A stretch of DNA of 64,000 nt, taken from contig LNDU01000061.1 in assembly GCA_001464735.1 (NCBI GenBank), positions 123,334 to 187,333 of the forward strand. The letters run 5' to 3'. Both the position numbers and the translations under genes were made by a program. Below the pieces are notes generated by a model. The model saw nothing but the letters and a program-made list of their open reading frames with translations. It was not told the DNA's origin and ran no database searches. How positions within the stretch are numbered: the stretch's first letter is position 1; each line of letters begins with the position of its first letter. This DNA is from Nitrospira sp. Ga0074138. GTDB taxonomy: Bacteria; Nitrospirota; Nitrospiria; Nitrospirales; Nitrospiraceae. Shown here in pieces: positions 35,455 to 44,237 of this stretch.

Positions 35455-37104
35455 ATGCTACGTAATGTGAAGCCAGCAATGGATAGGTGGTGGGCTGATC
35501 TGGGAGTGATGCTCTGTGTGGCCCTGGCGACGGTTCTCGGCTCGCTGGCCATACCGGGCAACGCCATGGCGGCCACGATTGTGGTGAACAGCTTGGCTGA
35601 TAGGGTGGTCTCAGGGGATGGGGCCTGTACCCTGCGAGAAGCCGTTCTCAACGCCGAGCGGGATAACCGCTCCGGTTCTACCGACTGCGCCGCCGGCAAT
35701 GGCGCCGACACCATTACGTTCACCGTGAGCGGGACGATCAGACCGGAGGGCGGTCTAGGTATTGACAGTGCCGGGGGCCTCACCATTGATGGCGGCGGGA
35801 GAATTACCATAACCTGCGAGTATTGTTTCCCGGTGCTTTCTGTGGGCGCTGCCGGTGTGCTGACCCTGGACAATCTGACGATAGGGGGCGATCGCACGAC
35901 CGATTTCGCTATCACCAACAACGGCATCGTGACGATCAGCCACTGCACGGTCAGCGGTTTTCGGAGTGCTTTTGTTTTTTCATCTGGCATTTTCAACGGT
36001 GGGACGATGACCATCAGCGATAGCATGATCAGTGACAACTTCACCGACAACGAAGGTAGTCTTTCAATTGCCAGCGGCATTTATAACATAGGGACCCTGA
36101 CGATCAGCACCAGCACGGTCAGCGGCAATGGTTATGGCGGGTCTCATGGTGGGAACATTCGTAGTGGCGCTATCTATAATGGGAGTAAGGGCACCCTGAC
36201 GATCAGCACCAGCACGGTCAGCGGGAACACGGGGGGGGGGCGGGGTATTGAGTTCGCCAGCGGCATTTATAATGAAGGCACCCTAACCATCCATAGCAGC
36301 ACCGTCAGCGACAACTTGGGTCCGCAAGGACTAACCGGCATTTTTAATAGTGGGACTGTCCAGCTGCACAGCAGCCTCATCGCCGATGGATGTTCCGGCC
36401 CTATTACCTCCCTAGGCTATAACCTGGACCAAACCAGCAGTTGTGGCCTTACCGGCCCAGGCGATCAATCCAACATCGATCCCCGGCTGGACCCAGCCGG
36501 GTTGAAGGACAACGGCGGGCCGACCAAGACGATCGCCCTCTGCACCGGATCCGGGACCCCCGCTGGGTGCACGGGCAAGAGCCCGGCGATTGATGCGGTG
36601 CCGCTGGCCCAGTGCACCGGAGCCGGTGGCCAGCCGCTGGGGCTCGACCAACGGACCTTCTTCCGACCGGCCGATGGCGATCGCAACGGCACCGGGCTCT
36701 GTGACATGGGAGCATTTGAGGTCACGTCTTCGCCCCTGCTGACGCTCAACAGCCTGGTGACCTTCACGCCGCTCCCCACTACGTTTCAAACCAGTCGTGA
36801 CCGGACAGGATGCCCCGTCGGCTCTGTCGGGAAATTTCAGTTCACCGCGGACCTGACCAACAAGCCCGGAAGCCCGCCGTTGTCCCACCTCGTCAGCCAG
36901 GTGGCCACCCTCACCAAGGGCAACCTCGTGCTCAACGCCGATGGCGGCTTGGGCGGCGACGGGGCGACGGTTACCTTCGGCCCGAGTGGGAATTATGCCG
37001 ATGGGGTGTTGAGCGCCAAGGAACATGTGGGGCTGCCCTTGACCCTGTGCTTGAAGACATTCGACCGATTTACATTCTTCGTGGATGTGCTGGGCACGCG
37101 CTAG
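35455..37104 (+). CDS. Exported CSLREA/beta-helix protein (cassette 2)
   Basis: A 549-residue secreted protein. After an export signal (about 1-40) comes a CSLREA domain ('VVNSLADRVVSGDGACTLRE'). A right-handed beta-helix follows, made of repeats such as 'GTLTISTSTVSGN', then a closing 'LCDMGAFE' motif of the choice-of-anchor-Q type. The last 110 or so residues ('GCPVGSVGKFQFTADLTNK', 'LPLTLCLKTFDRFTFFVD') are the same C-terminal domain as in the SBBP proteins of cassettes 1 and 3, joined here to an unrelated repeat fold. The ATG follows GGAGGG. Its STN partner is 108 bp downstream. Confidence 0.87.
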   Translation: MLRNVKPAMDRWWADLGVMLCVALATVLGSLAIPGNAMAATIVVNSLADRVVSGDGACTLREAVLNAERDNRSGSTDCAAGNGADTITFTVSGTIRPEGGLGIDSAGGLTIDGGGRITITCEYCFPVLSVGAAGVLTLDNLTIGGDRTTDFAITNNGIVTISHCTVSGFRSAFVFSSGIFNGGTMTISDSMISDNFTDNEGSLSIASGIYNIGTLTISTSTVSGNGYGGSHGGNIRSGAIYNGSKGTLTISTSTVSGNTGGGRGIEFASGIYNEGTLTIHSSTVSDNLGPQGLTGIFNSGTVQLHSSLIADGCSGPITSLGYNLDQTSSCGLTGPGDQSNIDPRLDPAGLKDNGGPTKTIALCTGSGTPAGCTGKSPAIDAVPLAQCTGAGGQPLGLDQRTFFRPADGDRNGTGLCDMGAFEVTSSPLLTLNSLVTFTPLPTTFQTSRDRTGCPVGSVGKFQFTADLTNKPGSPPLSHLVSQVATLTKGNLVLNADGGLGGDGATVTFGPSGNYADGVLSAKEHVGLPLTLCLKTFDRFTFFVDVLGTR

Positions 37105-37111
37105 GAGTGGC

Positions 37112-37142
37112 GTGAGCGATGTGGGGCCAGCTCCACGCTCAC
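37112..37142 (+). promoter_or_regulatory. Intercistronic hairpin, cassette 2
   Basis: GTGAGC pairs with GCTCAC, with an inner GTGG/CCAC stem, between the CSLREA gene and its STN partner. The sequence is identical to that at 40675-40705. It lacks a U-tract, so it is more likely an mRNA-processing or attenuation element than a full terminator. Confidence 0.6.
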
Positions 37143-37212
37143 GGTGAACAGGATACACGTCGAGACGAGCAGAGAAGTGATCATGCGGCTTTTTGCAAAG
37201 GAGAAACGGACC

Positions 37213-37695
37213 ATGCGACAACTCCAACTCTCTTGGTCTCCGAGCATGACCGTGCCTGTCATGGGACTGGTCCTGGGAGGAGTATTGCTCACCGGCCTTG
37301 CAGTGGCGGAGCCGACGCCCCCACAGGGGACCTCGTTCCTGGCTACGGGTACCTATCGCCTGACGGTGACCGAACGTGAGCTCTCACTGGATGCTTCGGA
37401 GGCGCCCCTCGCGGCGATTCTGGCTGAGATCGAACAGCGGACGGGCATTCCCATCGTCGTCTATTCTGGTATGAACGAACGGATCACGATCCACTTGAAT
37501 CAGATGCCGCTGGACAAGGCCCTCAAGCAATTAAGCCAAAATGTCGCGATTGCCACGACGAAGGGTCCCAACGCCCCGCCGCATCGGATTGCCAAGGTCT
37601 ATGTGTTACCCAAGGGCCAGACCCAACTGACACAGCTCGACGAGCGCCCGACTGCTGAACCGTTTCAATTTACGTTTGACCCGTCGCAGTACTGA
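37213..37695 (+). CDS. STN-domain exported protein (cassette 2)
   Basis: A 160-residue paralogue of the STN protein at 33240, nearly identical through the signal peptide and STN domain ('LAAILAEIEQRTGIPIVVYS', 'LDKALKQLSQN'). Differences include 'LAEIEQ' for 'FSDIGQ' and 'TAEPFQF' for 'AGGPFQF' near the end. The start at 37213 has GGAGAAAC before it, as in copies 1 and 3; the open frame upstream is leader. Probably periplasmic. Confidence 0.85.
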   Translation: MRQLQLSWSPSMTVPVMGLVLGGVLLTGLAVAEPTPPQGTSFLATGTYRLTVTERELSLDASEAPLAAILAEIEQRTGIPIVVYSGMNERITIHLNQMPLDKALKQLSQNVAIATTKGPNAPPHRIAKVYVLPKGQTQLTQLDERPTAEPFQFTFDPSQY

Positions 37696-38089
37696 GGTCA
37701 TGGCGGGAGGAGGCAGGAGGCATACTAAGGGAACTGGACCCAAGTTGCCTGCGCCAGCCATCAGGCTGCCACAGGCCACCACACTTTGTATGCACCCCTA
37801 CCTTCACAGACAGGGACCTCCCGCCTAATCAGAAGACAAATGCGACACCTGAGCCATCGGTGCTGTTGCAGAGTGCCACAACCGCGCTCCTCCTCCAACC
37901 GTGGCCTTTTCTCATTATCTCGTTCTTCCGGGCAGATCGGGACTTCTCAGGGCGGGACTGAGCATTGCAAGGGCCAGGGCACGAGCCAATCACAAATCGC
38001 AACTCACCGGTGGAGCCAAGGGATTCATCGTGCCACTTCCGTGGTTTGACTCATATCCGCCACCGACTACCAACTCTGGAGAACATGCC
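37696..38089. other. Intergenic region before cassette 3
   Basis: No gene is supported. There is a short inverted repeat CTCAGGGCGGGACTGAG near 37938-37954. A GGAGAAC site precedes the ATG at 38090. The leader is not obviously homologous to that of cassette 1. Confidence 0.4.
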
Positions 38090-38884
38090 ATGAAGATCAC
38101 GAGACAGGCCGTTAGCTATCCGATCGGTATCATGTTCGTCGTCGTCTTGAGTGTGATGTCTGCGGCCACACTCTGGGCGGAGTCGATAGAGGGTGCGGCC
38201 TCGCCACCAACACCGTCGATTGCAACGGTACAGTCGAGCTATGGAAAGCTGCCGTTACAGTTTGAAGCCAATCAGGGCCAGGTGGATGCACAGGTCAGGT
38301 TCCTGGCTCGTGGCCCCGGCTATACCCTCTTTCTCACCCCATCCGAATCGGTCCTGGTGTTGCAACAGCGGGAACCGACCAGGGAGCCGGCTCAGCGGGA
38401 GCGCGGGAAGCCACCCGCCAGGCCGGAGCCGCCGGCGATCAAGCAGGCGGTCGTGCGGATGACATTGGAAGGCGCGAATCCCACGCCGGGCGTGGACGGC
38501 ATGGAACCACTGCCGGGGATCGTGAATTATTTCATCGGCAATGACCCGGCCAAGTGGCGGACCAACATTCCCACCTACGCCAAGGTCCAGTACCAGGAGG
38601 TCTATCCCGGCATCGATCTCGCCTATTATGGGAACCAAGGCACCGTGGAGTATGACTTCATCGTGGCGCCGGGGGCCGATCCGGATCAGATCAAACTGGC
38701 CTTCGAAGGGGCATCCGACATCCATGTGGCGGACAGCGGCGATCTCCTCCTGGCGACTGAACTGGGCGACGTGTTGGTCCAGAAGCCGCTCGTCTATCAA
38801 CTCGATCAGGATGGGCACAAGACGCTCGTCGCCGGGCACTACCTCGTCGAGCGGCAGACCGCCAACGTGCGGTCCTCGTCCAAC

Positions 38885-38904
38885 CCTCAGTCCTCAGTCC
38901 TCAG
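38885..38904 (+). repeat. CCTCAGT heptamer tract inside a coding region
   Basis: CCTCAGTCCTCAGTCCTCAG, two full heptamers plus six bases. It lies where the cassette 3 SBBP frame is lost. Gain of one 7-bp unit would restore the frame downstream as far as 39150. A similar tract occurs between genes at 52532-52550. Confidence 0.7.
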
Positions 38905-39066
38905 CCCGCTTCGCCCGCTCAGCAAGGCGAGCACTCAGCACTTCCAAAAATCGGCATCCAGCTCGCGGCCTATGATCGCACCAAACCCCTCGTCATCGAT
39001 CCGGTCTTGCTCTACAGCACCTACCTGGGCGGCAGTGATTACGAGAACCCGAATGCCGAAGGGGGT

Positions 39067-40203
39067 GGCATCGCGGTGGACGGGAGCGGCCAGGCCTATG
39101 TGATCGGCTCGACTGGCTCCTTGGACTTTCCCACCCTCCAGGCGAGCCATTCGTGACCAAATTCACGGCCAATGGCGCTCTGGCCTACTCCACCTACCTG
39201 GGCGGCAGTGGTGGCGAGAACGGGAATGGCATCGCGGTGGACGGGAGCGGCCAGGCCTATGTGATCGGCTCGACTGGCTCCTTGGACTTTCCCACCCTCC
39301 AGGCGAGCCAGCCCACTTTGGGAGGAGGCGGCAGCGATGCGTTCGTGACCAAATTCACGGCCCTGGGCGCCCTGGCCTACTCCACCTACCTGGGCGGCAG
39401 TGGTGGCGAGAACGGGCGTGGCATCGCCGTAGACGGGAGCGGCCAGGCCTATGTGACGGGCGGCACTGGCTCCGGGGACTTTCCCACGCTCCAGGCGAGC
39501 CAGCCCACTCTCCGAGGCTTCGACGATGCCTTCGTGACCAAATTCACAGCCCTGGGCGCCCTGGCCTACTCCACCTACCTGGGCGGCAGTGATGGCGTAT
39601 ATTTCGAGCAAGGCAACGGCATCGCCGTGGACGGGAGCGGCCAGGCCTATGTGACGGGCATTACTAGTTCGTCGGACTTTCCCACGGTCACGCCGCTCCA
39701 GGCCACGCTCGCCGGCGTCACTGATGCATTCGTGACCAAACTCACGGTCAATGGCGCCCTGGCCTACTCCACCTACCTGGGCGGCAACAATCGTGGGGCC
39801 AGTATCGAAGGTGTTGAGGAGGGCAGGGGCATCGCTGTAGACGGGGCTGGCCAGGCCTATGTGACGGGCAGCACTCCCTCCAGTGACTTTCCCACCCTCC
39901 ATGCGAGCCAGTCCGCTCCCGGAGGCTTAGACGATGCGTTCGTGACCAAACTCACGGTCAATGGCGCCCTGGCCTACTCCACCTACCTGGGCGGCAGTGT
40001 TTTCGACTACGGGTCTGGCATCGCGGTGGACGGGAGCGGCCAGGCCTATGTGATCGGCTCGACTGGCTCCTTGGACTTTCCCACCCTCCAGGCGAGCCAG
40101 CCCACTTTGCTGGGCGCCCTGGCCTACTCCACCTACCTGGGCGGCAGTGTTTTCGACTACGGGTCTGGCATCGCGGTGGACGGGAGCGGCCAGGCCTATG
40201 TGA
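39067..40203 (+). repeat. Identical internal repeats of the cassette 3 SBBP gene
   Basis: An 83-bp unit is identical at 39067-39149, 39228-39310 and 40017-40099. A second pair of 91 bp is identical at 39963-40053 and 40113-40203. They encode SBBP repeat segments. Such identity at DNA level points to recent expansion or gene conversion and invites deletion. Confidence 0.85.
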
Positions 40204-40674
40204 CCGGCTTCACTGGCTCCTTGGACTTTCCCACGCTTCATGCGAGCCAGCCCGCTCTCAGAGGGAGCTCGGATGCGTTCGTGACGAAGATCACGAACAC
40301 GAACCTCGTGAATGACCTCGTCACCTTGGTGCCGGTCCTTTCCACCTATCGGACGACAGATGATCCCACCGGCTGTCCCTCAGGGTTTGTGGGGACATTC
40401 AGTTTTGATGCATGGCTCACGAACAAGACCAGTAGTCCGCCTCTGTCTGACCTGGCCGTGCAGGTCAAAACCTTATCGAATGGCAATCTGCTCCAGAATG
40501 CGGACGGAGGCCCTGGAGGCGTCGGCTCTACCGTAACGGTCCTCAAGAGGCATGGGTACACAGACGGCACCCTGAGTCGGAGCGAATTTGTCGATGTCCA
40601 TTTCAGCATCTGTTTGAAGGAGAGAAAGCCTTTTTCATTCTTTGTGGATGTGCTGGGCATGCGCCAAGAGTGAC

Positions 40675-40705
40675 GTGAGCGATGTGGGGCCAGCTCCACG
40701 CTCAC
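40675..40705 (+). promoter_or_regulatory. Intercistronic hairpin, cassette 3
   Basis: GTGAGC/GCTCAC with an inner GTGG/CCAC stem; the same sequence as 37112-37142. It lies between the SBBP gene and the STN remnant. Confidence 0.6.
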
Positions 40706-40775
40706 GGTGAACAGGATACACGTCGAGACGAGCAGAGAAGTGATCATGCGGCTTTTTGCAAAGGAGAAACAGACC

Positions 40776-41251
40776 ATGCGACACACACAACTCTCTTGGT
40801 CTCGAAGAATGACCGTGCCTGTCATGGGACTGATCCTGGGAGGGATATTGCTCACCGGCCTTGCCACGGCGGAATCGACGCCGCCACAGGCCAACTCGTT
40901 CCTGGCCACTGGTACCTATCGCCTGACGGTGACCGAGCGTGAGCTCTCGCTGGACGCCAACGAGGCGTCGCTCGCCGCCATCTTTTCTGACATCGGCCAG
41001 CGCACCGGCATTCCTATCTCCGTCTATTCCGGCATGAACGAACGGATCACGATCCACTTGAGCCAGATGCCGCTGGACAAAAGCAATTGAGCCAGAATGT
41101 CGCGATTGCCACGACGAAGGGTCCCAACGCCCCCGCACATCGGATTGCCAAGGTTTATGTGTTACCCAAGGGCCAGACCCAACTGACGCAGCTCGACGAG
41201 CGCCCTACTGCTGAGCCGTTTCAATTTACGTTTGACCCGTCGCAACATTGA
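40776..41251 (+). pseudogene. STN-domain protein (cassette 3), frameshifted
   Basis: The third STN paralogue. It matches the other two through the signal peptide and most of the domain ('SLAAIFSDIGQRTGIPISV'). After 'QMPLDK' it loses 7 bp (GGCCCTC in copy 2), which leads to an early stop at 41090. Homology continues out of frame to a stop at 41249-41251. The upstream 100 bp or so, including the hairpin and the GGAGAAAC site, is nearly identical to copy 2, so duplication was recent. Confidence 0.85.
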
Positions 41252-41368
41252 GGTCATGGCGAGAGGAGGCGGAGACCTAACCAGTCGTTTGGAGGATGAT
41301 GAACTACATCGACGGGAAATACCGTGTTCCTAAGTAAGGCGTTTTGACATGCTCTTCGACGGGGGTCT

Positions 41369-41989
41369 ATGATCGAGCCCGTTACGCGATCAGCTCCCTC
41401 CCGTTGGGGACTGATGATCAATGCCTCGGCCATGTCGAGGTATGACCGTGAAGAGAAGGCAGGTATGCTGGCACGGTTGCAGGCGATCCTTGGCAAAGTC
41501 TCTGCGCTCCGCCTGCGCGAGCTCTGGCTGCTGATGTCGAGCGCAGGCCTGCTGATGGCCCTCCCCATTTTGCAGCGGGTGCTGACGCTACCTGCCCTAG
41601 TCGCCCTCTTTGGAGCGAACATACTGCCGACGCTGCTCCCGCCTCTGAAGCCGGAGCGTCTGCTGTTTCTTATCAGGGGTCTCCTCCATCAGCGCATCGG
41701 TATGATCAGACCCAACTGTATGAAGCAGTCGCTGGTGCTTTTTCACTTTTTGCGCCAATGGGGCGCTCCCGTTACCATCCATTTTGGCGCGGCCAAGCGA
41801 GGCGAGGCTCTTGAAGGCCATTGTTGGGTTGAGCTGGCAGGCCAACCCTTCGGCGAGAAGGGCAACCCACGGCCTGCGTTTACCGCTGTCTACACATTCC
41901 CTACGGACAATGTTCACCAAAGAAGGAGGTTCAGATGGATACCAGGATCTCGATCGAAGATGCCCAACCACGCCAAGACAGTCACGTAG
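41369..41989 (+). CDS. Lasso-type B2 protease (transglutaminase-like)
   Basis: A 206-residue protein matching the lasso peptide biosynthesis B2 family, which removes the leader peptide. A hydrophobic N-terminal part ('LRELWLLMSSAGLLMALPI') is followed by the Cys-protease-like core: catalytic Cys 117 in 'RPNCMKQSLVLFHFLRQWG' and His 151 in 'EGHCWVELAGQPFGE'. The conserved domain ends near 'AFTAVYTFP' (41905). The remaining tail overlaps the ribosome-binding site and start of the precursor gene, so the pair may be coupled. The exact start is uncertain; ATGs at 41414 and 41432 are alternatives. It is the first gene of a six-gene operon. Confidence 0.85.
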   Translation: MIEPVTRSAPSRWGLMINASAMSRYDREEKAGMLARLQAILGKVSALRLRELWLLMSSAGLLMALPILQRVLTLPALVALFGANILPTLLPPLKPERLLFLIRGLLHQRIGMIRPNCMKQSLVLFHFLRQWGAPVTIHFGAAKRGEALEGHCWVELAGQPFGEKGNPRPAFTAVYTFPTDNVHQRRRFRWIPGSRSKMPNHAKTVT

Positions 41990-42102
41990 ACCAATCTGGG
42001 AATGAACAGATACAGAAGAAGCCGTTCGTGCGGCCGGTCCTGACACGTCATGCCACGCTGCCGGCCGTGACCGCAGCCTTTTTTGGATCGTTTCGACCAT
42101 AA
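41935..42102 (+). CDS. RiPP precursor peptide with lasso-like leader motif
   Basis: A 55-residue open frame with a strong AGGAGG site 5 bp upstream of the ATG. It has a polar leader and then 'FVRPVLTRHATLPAVT' (residues 31-46), which fits the lasso leader motif Y-x-x-P-x-L-x-x-x-G-x5-T with F for Y and A for G. After the Thr (residue 46) only 'AAFFGSFRP' remains. By lasso rules the Thr is the penultimate leader residue, giving a core of 8-9 aromatic-rich residues with no Asp or Glu to close a lasso ring. It overlaps the end of the B2 gene in another frame and is followed by the kinase gene 37 bp later. The precursor role is inferred but well supported by context. Confidence 0.8.
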   Translation: MDTRISIEDAQPRQDSHVDQSGNEQIQKKPFVRPVLTRHATLPAVTAAFFGSFRP

Positions 42103-42139
42103 CCAGCAAGGGACTCTCGCGCAGATTAGGAATGGGCCG

Positions 42140-43150
42140 ATGCCATTTGGCGATGCCGTGGACTCCATGTATTACAACCTGCACGGCACCTGGCTCGGGA
42201 TAGACTGTGATGAGACGACGGTGGGGGAGCAGCTCCAGCTGCTGAGTGCCTACTTCGGGCTGGAGGCTTGCCCGACGGTCCCTCCGGAGTGCCACGTCCG
42301 CCTAACCTTTCTTACTCACGCACCACCACTCTCCATTCCCACTCATGCCAGCTGTGTGGCACAGCAGCATGGCTTGCAGGTCTGGCAAGCGGACTCGCAG
42401 GTCTATGTGCGCAATGGTGCATACGTCGTTCGTCTCGATCCCGCCTCACGCGCTGGTCTCGGCACACTCTCGTCCCCTGATGGGCAAGTCCCGCCTGCGC
42501 TCCCCATGGATCTCCTCCTCCATAGCGTGCTGCTCTTACTGCGCTATCAAGGGTTCTATTCCGAGCACGCCGCATGTGTGGCCCAGGACGGCGTTGGCTG
42601 TCTCTTGGTCGGAAACAGCGGAAGCGGGAAATCCACCCTGACGCTCGGCCTTGTCCAAGAAGGGTGGCACTATCTAGCCGACGATGCGATCCTGCTCAGG
42701 GATTGTCGCGACAGCGTGGAAGCCATGCCCCTGCGGCGAGAGTTGTGTCTCGCGCCCGAAGCCAGACGCACCTTCCCGGACACGGTGGGGCACTGGCAAC
42801 CAAGCCCCTGGCCCGATGACCTCAAACAGCGCCTCGACATGCGGACGCTGTATCCCGCACAGGTCCGGTCCACCTGCGTCCCGCATCTGCTGCTTTTTCC
42901 AACTATCGTATCCGCTCCCCAGAGCCAGCTGGTCCCCATCGGAAAAGCGGAGGCGCTCTTCCGGCTGATTCAGCAGAGTGCCCTGGTGACGGTGGAACCC
43001 CAAATGGCGCCAAGCCATCTGGACCTCCTCGCTCGACTGGTACGCCAAACTCAGCACTATCAACTTCTGGCCGGTCAGGACCTGGCACGCAACCCGCGGT
43101 ACATCGCACGGCTCCTGGAAGAGGTACAACAGCCAGCGCCATGCGCGTAG
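42140..43150 (+). CDS. HPr-kinase-like protein of RiPP cluster
   Basis: A 336-residue protein with a P-loop 'LLVGNSGSGKSTLTLGL' (Gly 158 on) and 'WHYLADDAILLRD' downstream, typical of HPr kinase/phosphorylase-like proteins. In paeninodin-type lasso clusters such a kinase phosphorylates the C-terminal Ser of the precursor. The present precursor has Ser 52 near its C-terminus, so phosphorylation is conceivable. The ATG at 42140 is preferred (AGGA upstream); a TTG at 42083 inside the precursor gene is the longest alternative. It is followed by the radical SAM gene 10 bp later. Confidence 0.85.
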   Translation: MPFGDAVDSMYYNLHGTWLGIDCDETTVGEQLQLLSAYFGLEACPTVPPECHVRLTFLTHAPPLSIPTHASCVAQQHGLQVWQADSQVYVRNGAYVVRLDPASRAGLGTLSSPDGQVPPALPMDLLLHSVLLLLRYQGFYSEHAACVAQDGVGCLLVGNSGSGKSTLTLGLVQEGWHYLADDAILLRDCRDSVEAMPLRRELCLAPEARRTFPDTVGHWQPSPWPDDLKQRLDMRTLYPAQVRSTCVPHLLLFPTIVSAPQSQLVPIGKAEALFRLIQQSALVTVEPQMAPSHLDLLARLVRQTQHYQLLAGQDLARNPRYIARLLEEVQQPAPCA

Positions 43151-43160
43151 GAGGAGACTA

Positions 43161-44237
43161 GTGGATCGACGGGCCATACCACTGGTGCCTGGGACAGCGA
43201 CCCTGTCAGGTGTCAAACTCATTTTCGAGCTGACTAACCGCTGTAACTTCAGCTGCGTGCACTGCATCCGGTCCGAGGACGGGCCGCACGACTACCTGCC
43301 TATGACGATCGTGGACAAGGTGCTGACGGAGGTGCAGGCGTACCAGCCAGTCAGCCTCGTGGCTTTCACCGGAGGAGAGCCGACGCTTCACCCGCAGTTT
43401 GCCGAGATCATCGAGCTGGTAGCCACCCACGGGTATCGCGTCACATTTGTCACCAATGGCTGGAACTTTCCCCAAACGTTCTCGAAGATCCAGGCCTGGA
43501 AGAGTGCGCTTGAGACTGTCTCGTTTAGCCTCGATGGCGCCAGTGAGACCACACACGATACCCTGCGACGTCAGCCTGGATCGTTTCGCCGCCTGATGCA
43601 GGCGATCAGCCTCTGTCATGTGCATGGCGTTCCCTTCCAGCTCAACATGGTGGTCACCCGTGCGAATCGTACCGAACTAGAAGCCATGGCCATCCTGGCC
43701 GGGCGCCTGGGCTGTGCGGCGCTTGGCTATGGACATTGTCAGCCTACCCCCGATGCCCTCGCCACCAATCTGGTGCTGAGCGCCCGTGAACGGAGAGAGG
43801 TGGAGACGGAGATCGCCGCCTTGCAGCAGATGTTGACGATGCCCATCGTTCTGGCCGGCGACCATTATACTGCAGCGAGATTTGCCCAATGCCCGCAGCT
43901 GCAGATGCAGGAATTTAACATCGATTACCGTGGCTACCTGACGGCCTGCTGCACGCTCTCGAATTATCGCGGAGGCACGCCTGAGACGGATGTGTTGGCG
44001 GATTTACACAGGGTGAGTTTTGTTGAGGCCCATCGATGCCTGATCGCTAAGGTCGCTCAACTCAACCTGGAAAAACTGGAGCGGCTCACCACCCATGCTC
44101 CCACGGAGACGGAGCAGTTTCTCTGCACCCACTGTCTGTTGCACTATCAGAAAGTGCCACAGCTTGTTCCTATCCTGGAACCACCGTCGCGACGATCTAT
44201 CGCACCCACTGAGGAGGCCTCCCATGCTCGCGCCTGA
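43161..44237 (+). CDS. Radical SAM peptide-modifying enzyme
   Basis: A 358-residue radical SAM protein. The 4Fe-4S motif is 'CNFSCVHC' (Cys 28, 32, 35), followed by 'FTGGEPTLHPQF' for SAM binding. The C-terminal third has extra Cys residues ('AQCPQLQ', 'TACCTLS', 'CTHCLLHY'), suggesting auxiliary cluster ligands of SPASM/twitch type. Such enzymes form thioether, C-C or other links in RiPPs; the precursor has no Cys in the core, so a thioether is unlikely. GTG start with GGAGGAG upstream. It overlaps the PqqD-like gene by 14 bp, suiting a coupled enzyme and recognition pair. Confidence 0.92.
   Translation: MDRRAIPLVPGTATLSGVKLIFELTNRCNFSCVHCIRSEDGPHDYLPMTIVDKVLTEVQAYQPVSLVAFTGGEPTLHPQFAEIIELVATHGYRVTFVTNGWNFPQTFSKIQAWKSALETVSFSLDGASETTHDTLRRQPGSFRRLMQAISLCHVHGVPFQLNMVVTRANRTELEAMAILAGRLGCAALGYGHCQPTPDALATNLVLSARERREVETEIAALQQMLTMPIVLAGDHYTAARFAQCPQLQMQEFNIDYRGYLTACCTLSNYRGGTPETDVLADLHRVSFVEAHRCLIAKVAQLNLEKLERLTTHAPTETEQFLCTHCLLHYQKVPQLVPILEPPSRRSIAPTEEASHARA

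Larger units (their letters stand above)
38090..40673 (+). pseudogene. SBBP-repeat beta-propeller protein (cassette 3), frameshifted
   Basis: This is a paralogue of the cassette 1 protein: signal peptide, DUF7948-like domain ('LPLQFEANQGQVDAQVRF', 'GIVNYFIGNDPAKWRTNI'), SBBP repeats ('GIAVDGSGQAYVTG', 'DAFVTKFTALGALAYSTYLG') and the shared C-terminal domain ('GCPSGFVGTFSFDAWL', 'VHFSICLKERKPFSFFVD'). The frame breaks twice. The first break is at or near a CCTCAGT heptamer tract (38885-38904). The second is at 39149/39150, where about 31 bp present in the next repeat are missing. After 39150 the frame is open to the stop. Near-identical internal repeats make recombination or mis-assembly plausible. 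As read, no full-length product can be made. Confidence 0.8.

Noticed and set aside
37900..38060. Possible c-di-GMP riboswitch before cassette 3 (G-rich leader)
   Set aside because: The conserved GEMM core elements could not be found.
39067..40203. Regular direct repeats that could suggest a CRISPR array
   Set aside because: The repeats are long, translate to SBBP propeller units and have no uniform spacers or cas genes nearby.
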